From assembly GCA_002393575.1 (NCBI GenBank), contig DGSN01000029.1, positions 1 to 55,744 of the forward strand: a DNA stretch of 55,744 bases, written 5' to 3'. This stretch comes from Prevotellaceae bacterium UBA4361 (GTDB taxonomy: Bacteria > Bacteroidota > Bacteroidia > Bacteroidales > Bacteroidaceae). Position 1 is the first letter of the stretch; each line of letters starts with the position of its first letter. Below are positions 8,070 through 14,715 of this stretch, piece after piece. Position numbers and translations under genes: made by a program. The notes under the pieces are model-generated. The model made no database searches, had not been told where the DNA came from, and saw only the letters and a program-made list of their open reading frames with translations.

Positions 8070-8101
8070 CAAAAGTAGTGACATTTAACGAATTAAGCAA
8101 G
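8070..8101 (-). promoter_or_regulatory. Minus-strand promoter for the MetY-like gene
   Basis: On the minus strand, CTTG (8098-8101), 20 bases, then TACTTTTG (8070-8077) match the Bacteroidetes promoter consensus at 3 of 4 and at all fixed -7 positions. Transcription would begin only a few bases before the ATG at 8061, implying an almost leaderless mRNA. Confidence 0.6.
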
Positions 8102-8180
8102 ACTGGAGTGAAAAGCTACCATGTTTATGGGATGAGGAAATACCTAATTTTAGTGAGAAAAAATGGCTAACGCATGGGAT

Positions 8181-8210
8181 TTTACATGTCATTGAATGTA
8201 TCTAACTTTG
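8181..8210 (+). promoter_or_regulatory. Promoter of the sulfur-carrier/encapsulin operon
   Basis: TAACTTTG at 8203-8210 matches the TAnnTTTG -7 consensus exactly. TTTA at 8181-8184, 18 bases upstream, is an acceptable -33 element. The expected start of transcription is about 30 bases before the ATG at 8247. Confidence 0.65.
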
Positions 8211-8246
8211 CAGCCGAAAAAAGAAACAATAAAACAACAAACAATT

Positions 8247-8468
8247 ATGGCACAAATAAAAGTAAATGGTGAGAATCAGCTTGTGGAATTTCCTCTGAAT
8301 GTAAGCGAACTTATCAGCTTGAATCACGTGGAGCAGCCAGAAATGGTGTCTGTTCAGGTAAACGAAGAATTTGTTGACCGTGACGAATGGAATACCACCC
8401 AACTGAAAGAAGGTGACGAAGTGGATTTTCTTTATTTCATGGGAGGAGGCACGGTAAATGAAGAATGA
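8247..8468 (+). CDS. ThiS/MoaD-like sulfur carrier with masked GlyGly
   Basis: A 73-residue beta-grasp protein of the ThiS type (MAQIKVNGEN start; VNEEFV and GDEVDFLYF motifs). Such proteins carry sulfur as a C-terminal thiocarboxylate on GlyGly. Here the glycines (FMGGG) are followed by TVNEE, so the protein must be trimmed before activation. The JAMM peptidase two genes downstream is the obvious candidate, as in HcyS/HcyD, QbsE/QbsD and CysO/Mec. The gene heads the operon, with E1, JAMM and cysteine synthase following. No thiamine genes are nearby, so a role in cysteine or homocysteine synthesis is more likely than in thiazole synthesis. The last codons overlap the start of an AATGAAG repeat array, which may have altered the tail. 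Confidence 0.85.
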   Translation: MAQIKVNGENQLVEFPLNVSELISLNHVEQPEMVSVQVNEEFVDRDEWNTTQLKEGDEVDFLYFMGGGTVNEE

Positions 8469-8600
8469 AGAATGTCGCTTCGCTCCGAATGAAGAATGTG
8501 TTTAAGCATAAGTTATTTTCATTCTTCATTCTTCATTTTTAATTCTTCATTCTTAATTCTTCATTCTTAATTCTTCATTCTTAATTCTTCATTCTTAATT
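8459..8600. repeat. Heptamer arrays between the ThiS-like and E1-like genes
   Basis: AATGAAG words start at about 8459, inside the last three codons of the ThiS-like gene, and run to 8503, with a TGTCGCTTCGCTCCGAATGA insert. TTCATTCTTAA-type words fill 8519-8600. The two halves are reverse complements and could form a hairpin in the operon mRNA. Members of the same family occur at 4936, 5619, 15666 and 29277. Confidence 0.85.
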
Positions 8601-8615
8601 TTAAAAGTCAATGCA

Positions 8616-9422
8616 ATGTACGATTTCTCGGAACAACAAATAGAACGATATAGTCGTCATATCCTACTGCAAGACGTAGGTGTGGAAGGACAGGAAAAGA
8701 TACTAAACGCAAAAGTGCTGGTCATCGGTGCGGGTGGATTGGGAGCACCTGTTTCTCTCTACTTGGCTGCGGCTGGCGTAGGAACCATCGGCATAGTGGA
8801 TGCAGACGTGGTGGATTTGAGCAATCTGCAACGTCAGGTGATTCACTTCACGAACGATGTTGGCAAAGCCAAGGTGAAAAGCGCCAAAGAGAAAATGCTT
8901 GCCATCAATCCCGATGTAAAGGTGAATACCTACCACACGTTTCTCGATTCATCGAATGCACTCGACATCATCAGCAACTACGACTTCATCATTGATGGCA
9001 CGGACAATTTCCCTGTGAAGTTTCTCATCAACGATGCTTGCGTCATGGCAGGAAAACCATTCAGTCATGGTGGAATTCTCCGCTTCACAGGACAGACATT
9101 CACACACCTGCCAGGCACTGCGTGCTATCGTTGTATGTTCAAGGAGCCACCACCTCCAGGAGCAGTGCCTACTTGTTCACAGGCCGGAGTGTTGGGAGCC
9201 ATTGCAGGAATGCTGGGAACCATCCAAGCAGCAGAAGCATTGAAATACATCCTTGGCATAGGTGAATTGCTCACTAATCGCTTGCTGACATTTGATGCAA
9301 AAACCATGAAGTTTCACACCATCAACACGCGCAAAACCGACCGATGTCCGATTTGCGGAACGCACCCAACCATCAATCATCTTATCGATTATGAACAAGC
9401 TGCCTGCGAGTTGAAAAAATAA
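8616..9422 (+). CDS. E1-like sulfur-carrier adenylyltransferase (ThiF/MoeB/HesA family)
   Basis: This 268-residue enzyme adenylates the C-terminal glycine of a ubiquitin-like sulfur carrier, preparing it for sulfur transfer. The nucleotide loop GAGGLG is at 38-43, followed by the conserved D-x-D region (VDADVVDLSNLQRQ, 61-74). A zinc site is formed by C170/C173 (CYRC) and C244/C247 (CPIC). The candidate catalytic cysteine is C187 in PTCSQAG. No rhodanese domain is attached, so sulfur must come from elsewhere, plausibly the encoded DsrE, TusA and desulfurase proteins. It lies between the carrier gene and the JAMM gene (8-base gap to the latter). It cannot be split between ThiF, MoeB and HcyF by motif; context favours an HcyF-like or CysO-activating role. 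Confidence 0.9.
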   Translation: MYDFSEQQIERYSRHILLQDVGVEGQEKILNAKVLVIGAGGLGAPVSLYLAAAGVGTIGIVDADVVDLSNLQRQVIHFTNDVGKAKVKSAKEKMLAINPDVKVNTYHTFLDSSNALDIISNYDFIIDGTDNFPVKFLINDACVMAGKPFSHGGILRFTGQTFTHLPGTACYRCMFKEPPPPGAVPTCSQAGVLGAIAGMLGTIQAAEALKYILGIGELLTNRLLTFDAKTMKFHTINTRKTDRCPICGTHPTINHLIDYEQAACELKK

Positions 9423-9430
9423 ACAGAATT

Positions 9431-9820
9431 ATGATTATCATTGACGCTGTGAAACAAAGCATCATCCGTCAGGCTCAGGCAGAAGCACCCATCGAAAGCT
9501 GCGGATACTTATTGGGAAAGGACAATGTCGTGACAGAGAACTATGCCATGACCAACATCGACCATTCTGAGGAACACTTCTCTTTCGACCCCCGCGAACA
9601 GTTTGCGGCTCTGAAGTATGCTCGGCAACACGGACTGAGAATACTCGCCAATTGGCATTCTCATCCTGCCTCACCCTCACGTCCTTCGGAAGAAGACAAG
9701 CGATTGGCCAACGACCCGAACATTCGCTATGCCATCCTCTCGCTGATGAATGGTGACATTCGCTTAAATTCCTTCAAAATCATCAATCACGAAATCATTG
9801 ACAAAGAAATACATATATGA
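9431..9820 (+). CDS. JAMM/MPN+ metallopeptidase (Mec/HcyD/QbsD-like)
   Basis: A 129-residue zinc peptidase with a complete JAMM motif: H76-x-H78, seven residues, S86, two residues, D89, with E22 as the likely general base (IESCGYLLG). Small bacterial JAMM proteins next to ThiS-like carriers either remove residues that mask the carrier's GlyGly or release a cysteine or homocysteine attached to it. Both activities would fit here because the carrier has a TVNEE tail and cysteine synthase is the next gene. Translation is probably coupled to that gene: the stop and the following start overlap as ATGA at 9817-9820. The length is normal for single-domain bacterial members. Confidence 0.92.
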   Translation: MIIIDAVKQSIIRQAQAEAPIESCGYLLGKDNVVTENYAMTNIDHSEEHFSFDPREQFAALKYARQHGLRILANWHSHPASPSRPSEEDKRLANDPNIRYAILSLMNGDIRLNSFKIINHEIIDKEIHI

Positions 9821-10761
9821 CAAAGATTGCTAAAAACATTACGGAACTCATCGGACAGACTCCACTGCTGGAACTCAGCAAGATTGAGCAAGAGTTGGGA
9901 CTGAAAGCCAGGATTCTTGCCAAACTGGAAATGCTGAACCCAGGACGCAGTGTGAAGGACCGCATTGGTGTGGCGATGCTCAACCACGCTGAGGAGAAAG
10001 GTCTTATCGACAAGAACACTGTCATCATCGAGCCAACAAGCGGAAACACGGGTGTCGGTTTGGCATTGGCAGCTGCCATCAGAGGCAACCGACTGATACT
10101 CACCATGCCCGATGCCATGACCATCGAACGCAGAAGTCTGTTGAAAGCCTTGGGAACAGAAATTGTTCTCACTCCAGCCTACGAGGGCATGGCAGGAGCA
10201 GTGAGGAAAGCACAAGAATTGGCAGAGCAATACCCCAACTCGTTCATTCCCCAGCAGTTCAACAATGCAGCCAATGCAGCAGCCCATCGCTTTACCACAG
10301 GTCCCGAAATATGGAATGACACAGAAGGAAAAGTCGATATCTTCATCGCTGGCATCGGCACGGGAGGTACCATCACAGGCGTTGGCAGCACGTTGAAGAA
10401 ACTGAACCCAAAGGTAAGAGTCATTGGCATAGAGCCACAGGGCAGCCCCGTCATTTCTGGTGGACGACCTGGGCCTCACAAACTGCAAGGCATCGGCGCA
10501 GGATTCATTCCGAAGGTGCTCGATCTCAACATCGTCGATGAAATCTACAGGGTTAGAGATAACGATGCCTTCCAAACGGGACGACTTCTGGCACAGAAAG
10601 AAGGTGTCTTATCAGGCATCTCGTCAGGTGCAGCTCTCTATGCAGCCATCAACATTGCCAAGAGACCCGAAAACGAAGGAAAGACCATTGTGGTACTCCT
10701 TCCCGACACAGGCGAACGATACCTCTCCACCAAATTGTTTAACGAAGAAAACAACCAATAA
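9817..10761 (+). CDS. Cysteine synthase, first paralogue
   Basis: A 314-residue PLP enzyme of the CysK/CysM family. It replaces the acetyl (or phospho) group of an activated serine with sulfur to make cysteine. The PLP lysine is K47 in GRSVKDR, where most relatives, including the second copy at 14716, have GGSVKDR. SGNTG (residues 71-75) and the TGGTITG phosphate loop are intact. Being translationally coupled to a JAMM peptidase and preceded by a thiocarboxylate carrier is the arrangement of mycobacterial CysM, so this copy may use the carrier thiocarboxylate and not free sulfide. Whether the substrate is O-acetylserine or O-phosphoserine cannot be told from the sequence. Confidence 0.88.
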   Translation: MTKIAKNITELIGQTPLLELSKIEQELGLKARILAKLEMLNPGRSVKDRIGVAMLNHAEEKGLIDKNTVIIEPTSGNTGVGLALAAAIRGNRLILTMPDAMTIERRSLLKALGTEIVLTPAYEGMAGAVRKAQELAEQYPNSFIPQQFNNAANAAAHRFTTGPEIWNDTEGKVDIFIAGIGTGGTITGVGSTLKKLNPKVRVIGIEPQGSPVISGGRPGPHKLQGIGAGFIPKVLDLNIVDEIYRVRDNDAFQTGRLLAQKEGVLSGISSGAALYAAINIAKRPENEGKTIVVLLPDTGERYLSTKLFNEENNQ

Positions 10762-10776
10762 TAGGCCAACAAATAA

Positions 10777-11256
10777 ATGACTAACTTGAAGAAACTCAGC
10801 ATCATCGTTTTCAGCGGCGACTTCGACAAACTCACCGCAGCATTCACCCTCGCAACAGGAGCTGCTGCTGTTGGCTATGAAGTCAACCTCTTCTTCACCT
10901 TCTGGGGACTTGATGCCATCAAGCAGAAGCAAGGACGTGCATTCATCGGCAAGGACTGGCTCACAAAACTGTTCGGATTCATGATGGGTGGCACACGTGT
11001 GGCTCCCGTCAGCCGTCTCAACTTCTTCGGAGCCAGCGGAAACATTTTTCGTAGCCTCATGAAGAAAAACAACGTAGCAACACTGGAAGAACTCATCGAT
11101 GCAGCAAAGGTATTGGGTATCAACATGTATGCCTGCGAAATGGCGATGCACATCCTCGGACTGGAGAAAAAGGATTTCATTCAAGAAGTGAAAGACGTAC
11201 TCGGTGTCGCCACCTTCCTCGAACTCTCCGAAGGAGGTCGCACATTATTCATTTGA
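10777..11256 (+). CDS. DsrE/DsrF-family sulfur-transfer protein
   Basis: A 159-residue protein of the DsrE2/peroxiredoxin-like group. It opens with a Rossmann-like strand (LSIIVFSGDFDKL), followed by the hydrophobic stretch AAVGYEVNLFFTFWG. The family's conserved cysteine is C120 in MYACEMAM, near the C-terminus, the position that carries persulfide in relatives. DsrE proteins accept sulfur from desulfurases or rhodaneses and pass it to TusA. Here the TusA-like gene follows after 36 bases, and an encapsulated desulfurase follows two genes later, so a relay role is well supported by context. Direction of flow is inferred. Confidence 0.85.
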   Translation: MTNLKKLSIIVFSGDFDKLTAAFTLATGAAAVGYEVNLFFTFWGLDAIKQKQGRAFIGKDWLTKLFGFMMGGTRVAPVSRLNFFGASGNIFRSLMKKNNVATLEELIDAAKVLGINMYACEMAMHILGLEKKDFIQEVKDVLGVATFLELSEGGRTLFI

Positions 11257-11292
11257 CAACCGTTCGTTTAAATTCATTTAAATGTCAACCTC

Positions 11293-11517
11293 ATGGCAAA
11301 CCACACATTAGACATTACCAACGAGCACTGCCCCATGACTTTTGTCAAAACAAAAATAAAGTTAGCGCAGATTGCCAAGGGCGACACATTAGAAGTGTTG
11401 CTGAAAGAAGGAGAACCACTCAACAACGTACCTAAATCAACCAGCGAACAAGGGTTTGAAGTACTCCGTACAGAGCAGGTGGAAGGCACAACATGGAAAG
11501 TAATAATCAAAAAATAA
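11293..11517 (+). CDS. TusA-family sulfur carrier
   Basis: A 74-residue TusA/SirA-like protein. The active cysteine is C13 in HCPMTFVKTK; the second proline of the classic CPxP motif is a threonine, as in a subgroup found with sulfur-assimilation genes. The C-terminal half has the expected EVLLKEGEPLNNVP pattern. TusA proteins receive persulfide from a cysteine desulfurase or DsrE and deliver it to acceptors. The encapsulin gene begins 11 bases after the stop, so the two are almost certainly co-transcribed. The role as a link between the compartment's desulfurase and the thiocarboxylate system is an inference. Confidence 0.88.
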   Translation: MANHTLDITNEHCPMTFVKTKIKLAQIAKGDTLEVLLKEGEPLNNVPKSTSEQGFEVLRTEQVEGTTWKVIIKK

Positions 11518-11528
11518 AAAACATCATC

Positions 11529-12968
11529 ATGAGCGAAAACAACTTGCAACGTAGCGTCACGACCGCTACAGCCAGAAAACTGGCGAACACCACCAAGACA
11601 GCCCCTCAGATGGGCTCCATCACTCCCCGACTCCTCCTCAAGCTCCTGCCGTGGGTGCAAGTGGAGAGTGGAACCTACCGTGTGAACCGTACAAAAGTGG
11701 AACTGCGCAAGACGGAGCGCATCAGCATCAGCTATCTCGAAGGTGTGCCTTCGTTCAGTGCCAAAAGCCTCAGGCGCATTCCGCTCTTCTCCAATATCGA
11801 CGAAAGCGTTGTCACTCGACTTGCACGACGTTTCGTCACCGAGGAAGTGGCACTTGGCGACTACCTCATCCGCGAAGGTGAAGACCGCCAACTCTTCTTC
11901 ATCGTTGCTGACGGACAAGCAGAAGTCATCAAGAAAGGACTGCACGGTGAGGAACTCCGCATTGCCCTCCTCAACGCAGGCGAATACTTCGGTGAAGCCG
12001 ACCTACTGGGCGACTCTCCATCATCGGTCAGTGTACGCACTATCACGTCGGCAGTGTTCCTCTCTCTTCGCCGAGAAGAATTGGAGAAACTCACCAAGGA
12101 AATACCCGATTTCCGCCAGCAGTTCCAACAAGCTGTTGATGAGCACCTTCGACTGAAAGCCACGGTCAATGACCACGGTGAAAAGCACATCGACCTCGTC
12201 AGTGGAGCAGAAGAAGACAATATCATTCCTGAAACCTACATTGACTACGAAGACCAACCAACAGAATACTCGCTAAATACGCTCCAAACCATTGTGCGTG
12301 TTCACACACGCGTGAGCGACCTCTACAACAATCCATTCAACCAGCTCGAACAGCAGTTGCGGCTCAGCATCGAAAGCCTGAAGGAAAGACAAGAATGGGA
12401 ACTTATCAACAACAAGAAATTCGGCCTTCTCTCAGCCGTTGACCCATCCTATCGCATCACCACACGCTATGGTACCCCTACCCCCGACGACCTTGACGAA
12501 CTCATCTCCCTCGTGTGGAAAGAGCCATCCTTCTTCATCGCCAATCCACGAGCCATCGCAGCCTTCGAGCGCGAATGCACATGGAGAGGAGTGCCACCTG
12601 TCACACAAGACATCTTTGGCACACGCGTCATCACTTGGCGTGGAATACCACTCATTCCGAGCGACAAAGTCGAAGTAAAGGGACAATACCTCACCAACCG
12701 AGGCGTAGGAACCACCGACATCATCCTGGTGCGTGCAGGAGAAAAGAACCAAGGAGTAGTGGGATTGCACCAAGCAGGCATACCAGGCGAAATCGCACCA
12801 TCACTCAGCGCACGACTCATGGGACTCGACAAACTCGGAGTAGCCAGCTATCTCCTCACCAAGTATTTCTCCCTTGCAAGCCTCACCGACGACGCTATTG
12901 CCGTCCTCGAAAACGTCGAAGTAGGATACTATCATGACTACCAGCACCGCAATCAAATAGAAAAGTAA
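11529..12968 (+). CDS. Family 2 encapsulin shell protein with cNMP-binding-like domain
   Basis: A 479-residue HK97-fold shell protein of the Family 2 encapsulins, which self-assemble into protein nanocompartments. Residues 1-80 form the N-terminal arm (TTKTAPQM, LLPWVQVESGTYRVNR). Residues 85-205 are a cyclic-nucleotide-binding-like domain. Residues 230-479 form the HK97 core. The phosphate cassette reads GEADLLGDSPSSVSV (155-169): the arginine that normally binds the cyclic phosphate is a serine (S165), so classical cNMP binding is doubtful. The start is set at MSENNLQRSV because the earlier in-frame ATG overlaps tusA. The stop is immediately followed by the ATG of the desulfurase cargo. Shells with this domain are called Family 2B in the literature as I recall it. 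Confidence 0.92.
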   Translation: MSENNLQRSVTTATARKLANTTKTAPQMGSITPRLLLKLLPWVQVESGTYRVNRTKVELRKTERISISYLEGVPSFSAKSLRRIPLFSNIDESVVTRLARRFVTEEVALGDYLIREGEDRQLFFIVADGQAEVIKKGLHGEELRIALLNAGEYFGEADLLGDSPSSVSVRTITSAVFLSLRREELEKLTKEIPDFRQQFQQAVDEHLRLKATVNDHGEKHIDLVSGAEEDNIIPETYIDYEDQPTEYSLNTLQTIVRVHTRVSDLYNNPFNQLEQQLRLSIESLKERQEWELINNKKFGLLSAVDPSYRITTRYGTPTPDDLDELISLVWKEPSFFIANPRAIAAFERECTWRGVPPVTQDIFGTRVITWRGIPLIPSDKVEVKGQYLTNRGVGTTDIILVRAGEKNQGVVGLHQAGIPGEIAPSLSARLMGLDKLGVASYLLTKYFSLASLTDDAIAVLENVEVGYYHDYQHRNQIEK

Positions 12969-14510
12969 ATGTACAACATAGCAAACAATTTTGACACCGA
13001 CATCGGTCAGCTCAGACAAATAGCCTCACGCTTCTGCCCCGAGGAACTCAAGAGCGTGGCTCAACGAGCCATACCCGACGAGATTGATGACATCAACCTC
13101 AAGCAGTTGGAAGCAGAATTTCACGCACTCATGCAGGGAGGAAACGCCATTTCCTCCGTGCCTGAGTTCCAGTCACCGTCCTCCTTTCAACTCAATCAGT
13201 ACGATCGCCAAGGCTCTCTTTCCAATCCACAAATAGCCTTTGGCGTGGGACTACCCGAAGCTGACAAACTACGCGACATCAACTACGAGGAAACCGACAC
13301 CCTCTCCATCGACCAGATTCGACGCGACTTTCCCGTGCTCCACCAGAACGTAAACGGGCATCCACTCATTTGGCTCGACAACGGCGCCACAACACAAAAG
13401 CCACAAGCCGTCATCGACACACTCGTCCACTACTACTCGCACGACAACTCCAACATCCACCGAGGAGCACACACCCTCGCTGCACGCGCCACCGACCAAT
13501 ACGAAGCCGCACGGCAGAAAGTGGCAACATTCATCAATGCCCCTTCAGCCGAAAACATTGTATTCGTCAGAGGCACCACCGAAGGCATCAACCTCATTGC
13601 ACAGACATTCGGCAATAAATACCTCAACCCAGGTGACGAGGTCATCGTTTCCACCCTCGACCACCACGCCAACATCGTTCCCTGGCAACAAGTGTGCAAG
13701 CAGCGAGGTGCAAAGCTCAGAGCCATCCCTGTGAACAAAAACGGTGACCTTATCCTCGAAGACTACGAGCGCATCATCGGTCCTCGCACACGCTTTGTCA
13801 GCGTGGGACACGTGAACAACACCTTTGGCACCATCAACAACGTAGAGCGCATCATCCAAACAGCACATCGTTACCACGTTCCCGTACTCATCGACGGAGC
13901 ACAAAGCATTGCTCACACTCCCATCGACATCCAGCAACTCAATGCCGACTTCTTCGTTTTCTCAGGACACAAAATCTACGGTCCCAACGGCATTGGAGCT
14001 GTCTATGGCAAAAAAGAATACTTAGAGTTACTACCTCCGTGGCAAGGTGGAGGCAACATGATTCAAGATGTGACACTCGAAGAGACACGCTTCAACCAGC
14101 CACCAGCACGATTTGAAGCAGGCACACCTAACGTGGCAGATGCCATCGCATTGGGTACAGCACTCGACTATGTAAAGCGCATCGGACTCCACAACATCGA
14201 AGCGCATGAGCATGACCTCACCGAGTATGCACGTCAGCAACTGTCGCTCGTGCCTGGGCTAACCATCATCGGCAACCCAGAACACCGCGTTTCTGTCGTG
14301 TCCTTCGTGCTCGAAGGCATCGATGTCCCACTCACAGGACAACTGCTCGACAAGGAAGGAATAGCCGTCCGTGCAGGACACCACTGCGCGCAGCCAGCCC
14401 TTCGAGCACTCGGTTACGAGATGAGTGTTCGTCCCACCTTTGCCCTTTATAACACACGCGACGAAGTCGATCAGCTCGTTATTGCCTTGAGAAAAATCGT
14501 GCAACAATAG
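12969..14510 (+). CDS. Encapsulated cysteine desulfurase (SufS-like cargo)
   Basis: A 513-residue class V PLP enzyme that removes sulfur from cysteine, leaving alanine and an enzyme persulfide. The catalytic domain starts near residue 115 (IRRDFPVLHQ). K335 in SGHKIYGP binds PLP, and C473 in RAGHHCAQPALRALG is the persulfide cysteine, both as in SufS. The first 110 residues are not part of SufS: they include a short helical region (1-60) and a Ser/Gln/Pro-rich, probably disordered stretch (60-110). In Family 2 encapsulins such extensions direct cargo into the shell. The gene starts at the base after the shell gene's stop, giving tight coupling. No SufE, SufU or other Suf genes are present. 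Confidence 0.93.
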   Translation: MYNIANNFDTDIGQLRQIASRFCPEELKSVAQRAIPDEIDDINLKQLEAEFHALMQGGNAISSVPEFQSPSSFQLNQYDRQGSLSNPQIAFGVGLPEADKLRDINYEETDTLSIDQIRRDFPVLHQNVNGHPLIWLDNGATTQKPQAVIDTLVHYYSHDNSNIHRGAHTLAARATDQYEAARQKVATFINAPSAENIVFVRGTTEGINLIAQTFGNKYLNPGDEVIVSTLDHHANIVPWQQVCKQRGAKLRAIPVNKNGDLILEDYERIIGPRTRFVSVGHVNNTFGTINNVERIIQTAHRYHVPVLIDGAQSIAHTPIDIQQLNADFFVFSGHKIYGPNGIGAVYGKKEYLELLPPWQGGGNMIQDVTLEETRFNQPPARFEAGTPNVADAIALGTALDYVKRIGLHNIEAHEHDLTEYARQQLSLVPGLTIIGNPEHRVSVVSFVLEGIDVPLTGQLLDKEGIAVRAGHHCAQPALRALGYEMSVRPTFALYNTRDEVDQLVIALRKIVQQ

Positions 14511-14554
14511 AACGTGATTATTGAATCATTGACGAAAAATAACATATTTATGTG

Positions 14555-14586
14555 ATTGTGAACAATTCAAATACTTCGTACCTTTG
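14555..14586 (+). promoter_or_regulatory. Promoter for cysK2
   Basis: ATTG at 14555-14558 and TACCTTTG at 14579-14586 are separated by 20 bases and match the Bacteroidetes promoter consensus. It lies 45 bases after the desulfurase stop, so cysK2 can be expressed separately from the encapsulin operon, with a leader of about 120 bases. Confidence 0.75.
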
Positions 14587-14608
14587 CACCCGAAAAGAAA
14601 TTTTAAAA

Positions 14609-14686
14609 GTCTCCTAAAGAAAAAGACTAAATATACTAAATTTTGATATTTAAATTTTGCCGATTTTGCCAATTTCTTCAGGAGAC
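14609..14686 (+). promoter_or_regulatory. Terminator-like leader hairpin (GTCTCC/GGAGAC element) before cysK2
   Basis: The 14-base arms GTCTCCTAAAGAAA (14609-14622) and TTTCTTCAGGAGAC (14673-14686) pair with one mismatch around a 50-base AT-rich loop. The 3' arm is followed by CCCTTTTTC, giving the look of an intrinsic terminator inside the 5' leader of cysK2. This suggests attenuation control, although the same element occurs twice at 30880-31096 away from cysteine genes. No known riboswitch signature was recognised. Confidence 0.55.
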
Positions 14687-14715
14687 CCTTTTTCAAATTT
14701 TAATTCACATACACT

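Noticed and set aside
8062..8246. A TPP riboswitch before the ThiS-like gene
   Set aside because: No TPP consensus is visible, the leader is only about 30 bases from the predicted start site, and no thiamine genes follow.
11493..11528. Upstream ATG for the encapsulin gene at 11493
   Set aside because: It lies within the last codons of tusA; the ATG at 11529 gives the normal Family 2 N-terminal arm.
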